From contig NZ_ANAH02000006.1 of the NCBI RefSeq assembly GCF_000335475.2, positions 393,854 to 457,853 on the forward strand: a stretch of DNA of 64,000 nt. Direction: 5' to 3'. Within the stretch, counting starts at the first letter, position 1, and each line of letters begins with the position of its first letter. The DNA comes from Cystobacter fuscus DSM 2262 (GTDB taxonomy: Bacteria; Myxococcota; Myxococcia; Myxococcales; Myxococcaceae). The notes under the pieces are model-generated. The model was not told the origin of the DNA and did not search any database. It saw only the letters and a program-made list of their open reading frames with translations. The position numbers and the translations under genes were made by a program. Positions 41,998-50,184 of the stretch are shown one piece after another.

Positions 41998-44724
41998 CTA
42001 GAGGCTCTGCGCGATCGTCTGCCGGTTGAGGATGCGCGGCGTGATGAAGATGAGCAGTTCCTGCCGGTTGTCGCTCTCCGCGTGCCGCTTGAACAGCAGG
42101 CCCAGCACCGGAATCTTCGACAGGAAGGGCACCGAGGCGGTCGACGTGCTGCCGCGGCGCACGTAGATGCCACCGATGACGGTGGTGTCACCATCCTTCA
42201 CCAGCACCTGGGTATTGGCCTCCTTGCGCTGGATGGCGGGCTGACCGTTGGAACCGGTGTTGGCCGGGTCCGGCTGGTTGTTCTGGGCGTTGATGGTCAT
42301 CAGGATGCTGCCATCCTGGGTGATGTGGGGCGTGACCTCGAGCGACAGGCGCGCCTCGACGAAGGTGGTGTTGGCGCCCGCCGAGGACACCTGGCTGAAG
42401 GGCAGCGACACGCCCTGGCTGATGCGGGCGGTGTTGTTGTCCAGGGTCGTCACCTTGGGCGAGGAGATGGTCTTCAGGGTACCCTCGAGTTCCGCCGCCG
42501 ACAGGCGCAGGTTGAGGGCGAGCGCACCGCCCGCCGAACCGAAGACGAAGCTCATGGCACCACCCGTACCCACGTCCGCGGCCGCCGGCAGGTTGACGGC
42601 GAAGTTGGGGACGGGGGGAAGACCCGGTGCCGTTCCCGCCACACCACCGGTCGCCACCGCCGTGCTGGGGAAGAGCAGGCCGGTGGCATTGCCCAGGGAG
42701 CGCGAGGCGATGGCCTGGCCACCCCACTGCACACCCAGTTCCCGGCTGAACGTGGTGTTGGCTTCCACGATACGGCTCTCGATGAGCACCTGGGGCGTCT
42801 GGGTGTCCAGGTTGCGCACGAGGGCACGCGCCTTCTCGATGTTGGCACGCACGTCCTTCGTGATGAGCACGTTGGTGCGCGTGTCCACCGTCACCGTGCC
42901 CCGCTCGCTCAGCACGTCCTTGACCCGGGCGGCCATGTCGCTGGCGATGGCGTAGTTGACCGGGATGAGGTTCACCACCAGATCCTCCTGGGCGATGAGC
43001 GACTTCTTGCGCTCCTGGCGCAGCTTGCTCTCCTCCTCCAGCGTCTTGAGCGGAGCCACGCGCAGGATGTTGCCGAGGTCCTCCTTGCCCAGCGACTTGG
43101 TGCGCAGGATGATGTCGAGCGCCTGATCCCACGGCACGTTGCGCAGGCGCAGGCTCAGCTTGCCCGTCACGTCATCGGAGACCACGATGTTCTTCTTGGC
43201 GAGCTCCGCGATGATGCGCAGCAGGTTCTGGATGTCGATGTCCTTGAACTCGAAGGACACCTTCTTGCCGCGGTAGCGGGCCTGCTGCGGCGCGCCCTCG
43301 GCGGCGTAGGTGGGCGCCTCGGCGGTGAAGCCGGCGGTGCGCTGGGTGACGGTCACCTGCTCCGTCTTCACGCCATTGACGCTCAGCCGCCACGACAGAC
43401 CGCCCGACACCTGGCTCATGTTCTCCTCGATGGCGCCATCGGCGGCCACCACCAGGCGCACCCGGTTGCCCTCACCCGGCACCGAGAAGGCGCTGATCAT
43501 CTTCACCGGCGTGTCCAGCTCGCTGGTGTCCAGGCTGCGCTCCAGCCGCCGCGGCAGCCGGGCATTCTCCAGCGTCAGCACCGCACTGCGCGGATCCGGC
43601 CGTTCCACCTTCCACGCCACCGTGCCCGACAGCTTCAGGTTCACCCGGCCGCCGGACTCGTTCTCGTCGAAGGACAGCTCCTTCACGTCGACGGCGGGCA
43701 GGCGCGCGTCCACGGGGGTGGCGCGCAGGGGCTCGCTCTCGGCCACCACCTTCTCCGGCATGCTGGCCGGAGCGTTGGACTGACGGGCCAGCTTTCCACC
43801 GAACACCACGGCCAGACCGCGGCCCGAGCGCTCCACGTGATACGCGGGCATGGTGTTGCGCACATCCAGCACCAGGCGAACCTTGTCGGAGTGGGCCCCC
43901 ACCCGCAGGTCCTTCACCGCCCCGGAGTTCACGCGCGGAGCCCGCGCCGCCAGGCCCACGCCATACACGTCCACCGCGAGCCGGGGAGGATCCGCCAGCT
44001 CCAGCACCTCGTAGCGGGCGACCTCGCCGTCCGCGCGGATGTTCAGCGTGTCGCGGGCGAAGGAGAGCCCGGTGATGCGGCGGGCCGGATGCGCCACCTC
44101 GCGCTCGTCCGCCTCGGCCGCCACCACGTTCTCCGGCAGCACGGCGGCCTTGTCCTGGCTCACCTCCGCGGGCCGGGGAGAAGCGGCCCGGGTCTCCACG
44201 GGCCCGGCACTGGCCACGGGGGCCGGCTGGGGCTTCGCCTCGGGCGCGGGCGTCTTCACCTCGGGCGCGGGCGTCTTCACCTCGGGCGCGGCGGCCACGG
44301 GCGCGGGCGCCTGGGTGCCCTCTACGGAGATGACGACCCGGTTGCCATCCGCGCGCACGTCATACTGAGCCGCCTGCTGCAGGGCCACCAGGAGCCGGCC
44401 CACGCTGGCGCGCTCGTCGGAGAACTGGGAAGCCACCACGCCCACCACCGGACCCTGCCCGTTGTGGTGCCCCTTGATGCCCGTGGCGTCCGCCGACGAC
44501 AGGTCCACCACCAGGCGCTCGGGTCCACTGAGCCGGAAAACAGTGAACGTGGGCGCCCGTGTGCCCGTGACGACCACCTGGGCGCCCGCTCCCGTCTGCA
44601 CGACCTTCAGGTCCCGCAACGTATTGAGTTCGGCGGCCTGAGAGTCCAGGCCCAGGGTGGCGGCCAACAGGGCCACCACCACGCTCACCAACTTGCCCCT
44701 CGTCACAACGCTCTCCTCGAGCAT
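41998..44724 (-). CDS. pilQ: Type IV pilus secretin PilQ
   Basis: A 908-residue outer-membrane secretin through which the pilus exits. Domains in order: signal peptide (KLVSVVVALLAATLGLDSQA), AMIN domain(s) over about residues 35-420 with a Pro/Lys linker (PAPEVKTPAPEVKTPAPE) between them, a short STN segment (VSFEFKDIDIQNLLRIIAEL), an N1/KH-type domain, and the secretin core with VLIESRIVEANTTFSRELGVQWGG and the closing LLIFITPRIL. Start at ATG 44724 because GAGGGG precedes it; the longer frame overlaps nothing useful. Near the length of M. xanthus PilQ. Confidence 0.97.
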   Translation of the reverse strand: MLEESVVTRGKLVSVVVALLAATLGLDSQAAELNTLRDLKVVQTGAGAQVVVTGTRAPTFTVFRLSGPERLVVDLSSADATGIKGHHNGQGPVVGVVASQFSDERASVGRLLVALQQAAQYDVRADGNRVVISVEGTQAPAPVAAAPEVKTPAPEVKTPAPEAKPQPAPVASAGPVETRAASPRPAEVSQDKAAVLPENVVAAEADEREVAHPARRITGLSFARDTLNIRADGEVARYEVLELADPPRLAVDVYGVGLAARAPRVNSGAVKDLRVGAHSDKVRLVLDVRNTMPAYHVERSGRGLAVVFGGKLARQSNAPASMPEKVVAESEPLRATPVDARLPAVDVKELSFDENESGGRVNLKLSGTVAWKVERPDPRSAVLTLENARLPRRLERSLDTSELDTPVKMISAFSVPGEGNRVRLVVAADGAIEENMSQVSGGLSWRLSVNGVKTEQVTVTQRTAGFTAEAPTYAAEGAPQQARYRGKKVSFEFKDIDIQNLLRIIAELAKKNIVVSDDVTGKLSLRLRNVPWDQALDIILRTKSLGKEDLGNILRVAPLKTLEEESKLRQERKKSLIAQEDLVVNLIPVNYAIASDMAARVKDVLSERGTVTVDTRTNVLITKDVRANIEKARALVRNLDTQTPQVLIESRIVEANTTFSRELGVQWGGQAIASRSLGNATGLLFPSTAVATGGVAGTAPGLPPVPNFAVNLPAAADVGTGGAMSFVFGSAGGALALNLRLSAAELEGTLKTISSPKVTTLDNNTARISQGVSLPFSQVSSAGANTTFVEARLSLEVTPHITQDGSILMTINAQNNQPDPANTGSNGQPAIQRKEANTQVLVKDGDTTVIGGIYVRRGSTSTASVPFLSKIPVLGLLFKRHAESDNRQELLIFITPRILNRQTIAQSL
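44240..44290 (-). repeat. 21-bp tandem repeat in pilQ linker
   Basis: Unit TCGGGCGCGGGCGTCTTCACC at 44240-44260, identical at 44261-44281, and 9 bases of a third copy. It encodes the repeated PAPEVKT linker of PilQ and is a likely site of copy-number variation. Confidence 0.8.
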
Positions 44725-44792
44725 GCTTCCCCTCAACAAGTTGCACTGTGCCATTGGGCGCCAGGACTGCTCGGCTCCAAGACACCGGGAGG

Positions 44793-45365
44793 CTACGGCT
44801 CCCAGTTCTTGCCCGTCATCAGGTTGTAGGCAGGATCCCGCTTGTCTTCCTGCTTCAGCCCCAGTTTCACTGGGTTGTAGACCACCCGCTCCGGCGTGGT
44901 GATGGTCTCGGTGACGACCACCTCATCCCGGAGGATCTGCGTGACCTTGCCGCCCGAGCGGCCCACCCGGCTGTTGCGGCGCACGATGTGGCCGCGACCC
45001 ATCGGGTCCTCCACCATGGCCATCGGGTTGGCATCCCCCGTCACCACGGCCACCAGCTTGAGCTGGTCGATGTCCCACTGACAGAGCGCCTCGGTGCAGG
45101 CCGTCAACAGCTGCGCGCCCACGGGTGTATCCGCGGCCTTGATGTCCTCGACGGGGCTGCGGAACGGATCGCGCTTGCCCACCGGGTTGTAGTTGTAGAC
45201 ATACAACGGAGCGGCCACCGCGGGCTCCGCGGGTTTCTCCGGGGCTGGCTCTTCCTGCGCCGCCGGCCTGGCCGCCACTGGCGGGGGCGGCGGCTCTTCC
45301 TCGCCGCAACCCACCAGGGAGAGGGCCAGTGCCCCCGAAATGAACATGGAGTGGAACGTCTTCAT
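44793..45365 (-). CDS. pilP: Type IV pilus lipoprotein PilP
   Basis: A 190-residue inner-membrane lipoprotein: signal MKTFHSMFISGALALSLVGC, an acidic/proline linker (GEEEPPPPP), and the C-terminal PilP beta domain with GKRDPFRSPVED and KLVAVVTGDANPMAMVEDP. It links the PilN/PilO pair to the PilQ periplasmic domains. ATG 45365 starts the signal peptide; AGGGG lies 8 bases upstream. Fourth gene of the pilM-N-O-P-Q operon, 68 bases before pilQ. Confidence 0.94.
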   Translation of the reverse strand: MKTFHSMFISGALALSLVGCGEEEPPPPPVAARPAAQEEPAPEKPAEPAVAAPLYVYNYNPVGKRDPFRSPVEDIKAADTPVGAQLLTACTEALCQWDIDQLKLVAVVTGDANPMAMVEDPMGRGHIVRRNSRVGRSGGKVTQILRDEVVVTETITTPERVVYNPVKLGLKQEDKRDPAYNLMTGKNWEP

Positions 45366-45441
45366 CCTCTGGACCCCTTGTCGCCCCAATTCCAGGACCG
45401 ATCAAGTTTCTGCGACGACATTGGTTTTCGGTGGGCCTCGC

Positions 45442-46014
45442 CTATTTGACGAAGCGGAAGGTCGTGGCCATGAACGAACTGCTGAGCACCACCTTTTCGT
45501 TCTTCACGCGGGCGCCCTCGAGCTTGATGTTGTTGACGTTCACGATGCGCCGCATGTTCGACACCTCCTGCAGGAACATGGCGATCTCGTGGTAGTTGCC
45601 ACTCACCACCATGCGCACGGGGATGCGCGAGAAGAACTCGTCGCCCACCACCGACTCGGGACCCGGCTCCACGCGGGAGATCTCCAGCCCCGACTTCTTG
45701 CCGATGTCGTTGAGCTGCGCGAGCAGCTCCTCGACATCCTTGTTCTGGGGCAGCTCGGTGAGCGCCTCGGCGAGCTTCTGCTCCAGCACGTCCATCTCGC
45801 GCCGACGCTCGTTGAGGTTCTGGGCGATCTCACTCTTCTCCGCCAGATCCAGATCCAGCTTGCGCTGCTGCGCGCGCAACCCGACCGACTCGGTCTCCAG
45901 CGGCTCGATGACCAGGAAGTAGTTGGCGGCGGTCATGAGGACCACCAGTGCGGCCAGGCCACCGAACTTCACCGCGGGCTGCGCCTTCACGATTCTGTCG
46001 AGATACTTGTCCAT
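45442..46014 (-). CDS. pilO: Type IV pilus alignment protein PilO
   Basis: A 190-residue bitopic inner-membrane protein with one membrane helix near the N-terminus (FGGLAALVVLMTAANYFLVI), a coiled coil (RAQQRKLDLDLAEKSEIAQN onward) and a ferredoxin-like periplasmic domain (ELLAQLNDIGKKSGLEISRV, MVVSGNYHEIAMFLQEVSNM). It pairs with PilN. Between pilN (14 bases) and pilP (76 bases). Confidence 0.95.
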   Translation of the reverse strand: MDKYLDRIVKAQPAVKFGGLAALVVLMTAANYFLVIEPLETESVGLRAQQRKLDLDLAEKSEIAQNLNERRREMDVLEQKLAEALTELPQNKDVEELLAQLNDIGKKSGLEISRVEPGPESVVGDEFFSRIPVRMVVSGNYHEIAMFLQEVSNMRRIVNVNNIKLEGARVKNEKVVLSSSFMATTFRFVK

Positions 46015-46028
46015 CGCGATGCGTCCCT

Positions 46029-46709
46029 TCAGATGGCGTAGTTGGAGGAGAGGGAGATGTCGAATTCCACCGTGGGCACCTCACCCGGCTTGGCGGCCTG
46101 AGCCTGCTGCTGGGTGCTCCTGAGGTCCACGTTGGTGAAGAAGGGCTTGATGTCCCCCACCGGGAACTCCTCGATGGCGATCTCGGCCGACAGCAGCTCG
46201 ACACGCGAGGTCTTCGCATCGCGGCGCTGCTCCACCAGGCGGCCAATGCCCTTGGGCGTCCACACCATGCCGTTGAGGTTGCGCATCAGCTCGGCCACGT
46301 CGTCATGGCTGACGGCGGAGCCCAGCAGGCTCACCGCGCCCCGCTCCTCGTTGAAGCTCTTGATCCAGGCCTTCTTCGGGATGGAATTGGCCAGCGCGTC
46401 CAGCATCCGCACGGGACCGGAGCGGCCGCGGCGCAGTTCGTCCAGCACCGCGAGCTTCTTCTCCACCTCGATCTTGCGAGCGTTGATGTGCTGCACCTCG
46501 CCGATCGTCTTGTCCAGGTCGGCGATGCGCTTGCGGGTCTGCGCGAGACCTTCCTTCTGCTTGACCACGACGCCGTCGCGGTCGGAGTACCAGAAGAAGT
46601 TGCCCGCGCCCGCGCCCAGCAGGACGAGCGCGAAGAGGGCCAGGATCTGCCGGCCCGCCTCCTGCTTGACTTTCTTGCGGACGGGCAAAAGGTTGATGCG
46701 AATCATCAT
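46029..46709 (-). CDS. pilN: Type IV pilus assembly protein PilN
   Basis: A 226-residue bitopic protein. The short cytoplasmic N-terminus MIRINLLPVR carries the INLLP motif that docks on PilM. One membrane helix (ILALFALVLLGAGAGNFFWY), a coiled coil, and a periplasmic domain that pairs with PilO follow. Its C-terminus is longer than many PilN proteins, ending FDISLSSNYAI. 30 bases downstream of pilM, 14 upstream of pilO. Confidence 0.95.
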   Translation of the reverse strand: MMIRINLLPVRKKVKQEAGRQILALFALVLLGAGAGNFFWYSDRDGVVVKQKEGLAQTRKRIADLDKTIGEVQHINARKIEVEKKLAVLDELRRGRSGPVRMLDALANSIPKKAWIKSFNEERGAVSLLGSAVSHDDVAELMRNLNGMVWTPKGIGRLVEQRRDAKTSRVELLSAEIAIEEFPVGDIKPFFTNVDLRSTQQQAQAAKPGEVPTVEFDISLSSNYAI

Positions 46710-46739
46710 GTGAGTCGGTCCTTCGGAAAGTGAGGGAGA

Positions 46740-47822
46740 TCAGGCCAGCTTGTCGCCAGGACGCCGGAGAGCCAGACCCACGGCCACCGCGGCCATCGGC
46801 GCCACCTCCATGATGAAGGCGGGGTCGAACTTGCGGTTGTCCACGTCGATCTTCCGGAAGGGATTGAGGATCTCCACGGGCACGCCCACGCGCGTCTCGA
46901 TCGTCTTGAACAGGGCCGGAATCTTGGCGGTCCCGCCCGACAGGTAGACCTTGGTGAAGTTGGCGTCCACGGCGGTGCCCGCGTAGAAGTCCAGCGAGCG
47001 CTGGATCTCACCGGCCACCTGCTCCGCCACGCTCAAGAGCACGCGCTCGACTTCCTGGGGGACGACCGCGTCCGCGTCGCTGCGGGTGCCGCCGATCTTC
47101 AGCGTCTCCGCCTCCTCGTAGGAGACGTTGAGCTGCTTCTGGATCTCCTCGGTGAACTGGTTGCCCCCGATGGTCACGTCGCGGGTGAACACCGTGATGC
47201 CGTTGGAGATGATGTTGATGTTCACCACCGAGGCGCCCGCGTTGATGAGCACCACGGTCTCCTTGTCGGGGATGTCGTAGTTGGCGGCGAACATGTTCTG
47301 GACGGCGAAGGCGTCCACGTCCACCACCACCGGCAGGAGCCCGGACTCGGACACCACCGTGGTGTAGTCGTTGATCATGTCCTTCTTGGCCGCCACGAGC
47401 AGCACGTCCATCTGACCGGTGGCGTCATTGCCCCCCGCGTCGAGGATCTGCGTGTCGATGTTCACGTCCTTGACGTCGAAGGGGATGTACTGCTCGGCCT
47501 CCCACTGGATGCTCTCCTCGAGCTCTTCCTGGCTCATGCGGGGCATCTGGATCTTCTTGATGATGACCGAGTGGCCCGACACGCCGATGGCGACGTCCTT
47601 GCTCTTGATCTTCAGCTCGGTGAGCAGCTCCTGCAGCGCCTGGACGATGGCGGTGGAGTTCATCAGGGCCCCATCCACGATGGCCTCGGGAGGCAGCGGC
47701 TTCATTCCGAAGCTCTGCAGCGCGTAGCTCACCTGGCCACGCTTGCGCTGCTCCTTGAGGAGAATCATCTTCACCGAGGTCGATCCGATATCCAGACCGA
47801 GAGCCAGCTTACCCTTCGCCAT
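46740..47822 (-). CDS. pilM: Type IV pilus actin-like protein PilM
   Basis: A 360-residue cytoplasmic ATP-binding protein of the actin/FtsA fold, with phosphate-1 motif LGLDIGSTSVKMILLK, GVSGHSVIIKKIQMP, phosphate-2 VVLINAGASVVNINII and the adenosine motif VYLSGGTAKIPALF. It binds the PilN N-terminus and connects the alignment complex to the PilB/PilT motors. ATG 47822 gives the family N-terminus; the upstream extension has no similarity. First gene of the pilMNOPQ operon. Confidence 0.96.
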   Translation of the reverse strand: MAKGKLALGLDIGSTSVKMILLKEQRKRGQVSYALQSFGMKPLPPEAIVDGALMNSTAIVQALQELLTELKIKSKDVAIGVSGHSVIIKKIQMPRMSQEELEESIQWEAEQYIPFDVKDVNIDTQILDAGGNDATGQMDVLLVAAKKDMINDYTTVVSESGLLPVVVDVDAFAVQNMFAANYDIPDKETVVLINAGASVVNINIISNGITVFTRDVTIGGNQFTEEIQKQLNVSYEEAETLKIGGTRSDADAVVPQEVERVLLSVAEQVAGEIQRSLDFYAGTAVDANFTKVYLSGGTAKIPALFKTIETRVGVPVEILNPFRKIDVDNRKFDPAFIMEVAPMAAVAVGLALRRPGDKLA

Positions 47823-48118
47823 ACAGTCGTCGCTCCGTGGAGGGGCCGCCAGGGTAGCATCGGCTGGCAAGCCCTCCTAAAAAGTGCTTCGTGACAGCCC
47901 GCCCAGCAGGCGGCCACCCTGTCCCCGGAAGTCCCACGGCGGTGCGCCCACGCCGCTCTGCGAGGGCCGATTTTCCGGCCTGGGACGCGTTTCGTCAAAT
48001 CCCACCGGTCGCCGCCTCCTCCCTCTTGGGGCGGGCTGTCGACCACATGGGCGCCCGGAGTGCGCGGCGATACCGCGCTCCCGGCTTTTATACAGCGGGG
48101 CGCGACGGCCCCCGCCCC
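47823..48118. other. Intergenic region between pilM start and pilD stop
   Basis: 296 bases without a gene. It must contain the pilM promoter on the minus strand, but I find no convincing -35/-10 pair or -24/-12 element. A T-rich CACTTTTTAGGAGGG stretch on the minus strand lies about 60 bases upstream of pilM. I see no strong terminator for pilD in it. Confidence 0.5.
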
Positions 48119-49177
48119 TCAGCGCACGCCGGTCACCAACACGTTCATGGGAACCGGAAGGATCGCGCTGAGCCAGGGACCCAGCAGCATCACCTCGAGT
48201 GCCGCGATCGACAGCCAGGGGCCAAAGGGAAGGTTGGTGGGGCCCGGCACCCAGTCGTCCTCCTCCTCGTCTTCCCCCCTTTCTCCCTCTTCACCCTTCT
48301 CTCCCTCTTCACGCGTTTCTCCCTCGGCCGCCCCATCCGCCCCCCGGACCGGTTCCGCCGTCGCGCCCTCGGGGCGGGCTTCTCCCTCGGGCGGTGGCGC
48401 GGGCGCCACGTCGGATGCTTCCGGGGAGGGCGAGTCGGTGCCAGGGGAAGGCTGCTCGGAGGGAGTGGGCGGCGACTCGGGCGAGGGAGCGGGTCCCGCC
48501 CGGCCGTGGAGGAGCAACATCACCGAGCCCACCACGGCCCCTTGGAGCGACGAGAGGAAGATGATGCCGAGCAGCGGCTTCCAGGTGAGGAAGGCGCCGA
48601 TGAGCGCGAGCAGATCCTTGTCCCCCGCCCCCAGCGCCTCCTTCTTGAAGATCTTCTCGCCCAGCCACTCCATCGCCCAGAAGGCGAAGAAGCCCACCAA
48701 CGCGCCGAGGATGGAGTCGCGCAGCCGCACCAGCCCCAGGGGAGCCGACAGCACCACGCCCGCGGCGATGCCCGGCCAGGTCAGCTCGTGCGGGAGGATC
48801 CAATGCTCCAGATCGATGAAGGACAGCGGCACCAGCACCAACACCAACACCAACGCGGAGACGAGCTCCGGGGTCCAGCCGAAGCGGCGCTGGCAGGCGA
48901 AGAAGAGCGCCCCGGTGAGCAGCTCGATCAAAGGATAGCGCCAGGAGATGGGCTGGCCGCACGAGCGGCAGCGCCCACGCAGCACGAGCCAGGAGAGCAC
49001 CGGCACGTTGTCGAACCACGCCAGGGTGTGGCCGCACTTGGGACAGCGCGAGCGGGGCCGCACGATGCTCTCACCCGTGGGAACGCGGGCGATCACGACA
49101 TTCAAGAAACTACCGAAGACCAGGCCCAGGACGACCACCCACGCCACGGCCATGCCTTCCACCCACTGAGCAGTCAC
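48119..49177 (-). CDS. pilD: Prepilin peptidase/N-methyltransferase PilD with acidic insertion
   Basis: A 352-residue integral membrane bifunctional enzyme that cuts and N-methylates PilA and minor pilins. The zinc tetracysteine (Cys45, Cys48 in CPKCGH; Cys70, Cys73 in CRSCGQ) and the two catalytic aspartates (Asp122 in SFIDLEHWILP, Asp186 in GAGDKDLL) are all present. Unusually, residues about 225-311 form a Pro/Ser- then Glu/Gly-rich acidic loop before the last membrane helix. GTG 49177 is chosen (AAGGGA 10 bases upstream); ATG 49153 would remove eight residues. Divergent from pilA. Confidence 0.94.
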   Translation of the reverse strand: MTAQWVEGMAVAWVVVLGLVFGSFLNVVIARVPTGESIVRPRSRCPKCGHTLAWFDNVPVLSWLVLRGRCRSCGQPISWRYPLIELLTGALFFACQRRFGWTPELVSALVLVLVLVPLSFIDLEHWILPHELTWPGIAAGVVLSAPLGLVRLRDSILGALVGFFAFWAMEWLGEKIFKKEALGAGDKDLLALIGAFLTWKPLLGIIFLSSLQGAVVGSVMLLLHGRAGPAPSPESPPTPSEQPSPGTDSPSPEASDVAPAPPPEGEARPEGATAEPVRGADGAAEGETREEGEKGEEGERGEDEEEDDWVPGPTNLPFGPWLSIAALEVMLLGPWLSAILPVPMNVLVTGVR

Positions 49178-49260
49178 TGTGTTCGCGTCCCTTCTTGTCG
49201 CGCCAACACCCCGAGCCACGCAGCATAGGATCCGGGCGACGCGCGGGGGCAGACGATTCC

Positions 49261-49276
49261 TGTCACTCGAGTGACA
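49261..49276. promoter_or_regulatory. Perfect 16-bp palindrome, candidate PilR enhancer site
   Basis: TGTCACTCGAGTGACA is perfectly self-complementary. Its centre is about 120 bases upstream of the transcription start predicted from the -24/-12 element of pilA, the usual distance for an NtrC-class enhancer, and it contains a TGTC half-site on each strand, the core reported for PilR binding in Pseudomonas. It is 84 bases upstream of the pilD start on the other strand, so it could also affect pilD. Confidence 0.55.
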
Positions 49277-49361
49277 AAAATGGGCACCCGTTTTCCGGCT
49301 TCCGGCTCCCGTTGTCCGCTCATGCGCCTGGGGAGCGGCCTCGGCCCGCGTGTTTTGAGGC

Positions 49362-49377
49362 TGGCACTGATCATGCT
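49362..49377 (+). promoter_or_regulatory. Sigma-54 promoter of pilA
   Basis: TGGCAC (49362-49367), 5 bases, ATGCT (49373-49377). The -24 GG and -12 GC are 12 bases apart, as required, and only the first T of the TTGC box differs from consensus. The predicted start is near 49388, 47 bases before the pilA ATG. pilA of M. xanthus is known to depend on sigma-54 and PilR, which is encoded nearby. Confidence 0.75.
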
Positions 49378-49434
49378 ATCCATTCGCTACGGCTTCGGCC
49401 GTCATCCCCCCTGCCGTTCCGAGAAAGAAACCCC

Positions 49435-50082
49435 ATGAACCGTCTCTTCGTTCGCAAGAACCGCGGCTTCACGCTCATCGAGCTCATGATCGTGGTGGCC
49501 ATCATCGGCATCCTCGCCGCCATCGCCATCCCGAACTTCATCAAGTTCCAGGCCCGCTCCAAGCAGGGTGAGGCCAAGGCCAACCTGAAGGCCTGGTTCA
49601 CCTCGCAGCGCGCCTACCTGCAGGAGAAGGACAAGTACTCGGAGAACGTGCAGACGGTGGGCTTCTCGCCCGAGCGTGGCAACCGCTACGCCTACTACTT
49701 CGGCACCGCCGGCAAGACCTGCATCGTGCGTGATGCGAAGGGCGTGACCGACACCGCGAACGCCAACTGCATCACCGTGGACAGCGCGAAGTTCCAGGGC
49801 TCGGCCACGCCCAAGGAAGCTCCCCCGACGAGCCCGTCGTACACGGGCGCGGGCGCGAACCCGGGCATGCCCGGCCTCGGTGGCTGCACCACGGGCATCG
49901 GCTGCAACATCTCCGGTCTGGCCGCCGGTAACGTCGACAACGACTCCACGGGTATCGACACCTGGTGGATCTCGACCAAGGACACCTCCGCCATCGGCTC
50001 GGCCTGCGGCAACAACGACGAGACGGTGGCCGTCGCCGGTGCGCCCTACCTCTCCTACAACGACGTCGACTGCGACACCTGA
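49435..50082 (+). CDS. pilA: Major type IV pilin PilA
   Basis: Prepilin of 215 residues. An 11-residue basic leader ends in NRG before the cleavage site G|FTLIELMIV; Glu5 of the mature chain, needed for assembly, is present. The hydrophobic N-terminal helix (IVVAIIGILAAIAIPNFIKF) continues into QARSKQGEAKANLKAWF. The globular part carries six cysteines (e.g. GKTCIV, GGCTTGIGC, SACGNN, and CDT at the end), enough for up to three disulfides, and a Gly/Pro/Thr-rich variable region at residues about 120-160. Strong terminator downstream separates it from pilG. Confidence 0.98.
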   Translation: MNRLFVRKNRGFTLIELMIVVAIIGILAAIAIPNFIKFQARSKQGEAKANLKAWFTSQRAYLQEKDKYSENVQTVGFSPERGNRYAYYFGTAGKTCIVRDAKGVTDTANANCITVDSAKFQGSATPKEAPPTSPSYTGAGANPGMPGLGGCTTGIGCNISGLAAGNVDNDSTGIDTWWISTKDTSAIGSACGNNDETVAVAGAPYLSYNDVDCDT

Positions 50083-50132
50083 TGCGCGTCCGAGCACGGG
50101 ACTGACCCGGCTCGGCCAGTGCTGACAGTGCC

Positions 50133-50170
50133 AAGGACATCTGGACATGCTCCAGGTGTCCTTTCTATTT
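50133..50170 (+). terminator. Rho-independent terminator after pilA
   Basis: Stem AAGGACA-T-CTGGA (50133-50145), loop CATGC, TCCAG-G-TGTCCTT (50151-50163) with a single T-G wobble, followed by TCTATTTT. The best intrinsic terminator in the window. It should make most pilA transcripts monocistronic, leaving pilGHI to read-through or a promoter within the 22 bases before pilG. Confidence 0.88.
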
Positions 50171-50184
50171 TGACGTCCCTCGCC

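Noticed and set aside
42082..44829. 915-codon plus-strand frame antisense to pilQ
   Set aside because: Mirror of the secretin gene; no domain or start signal.
47823..48118. Possible sigma-54 promoter for pilM (TGGCAAGCC region)
   Set aside because: The GG/GC spacing does not fit on either strand.
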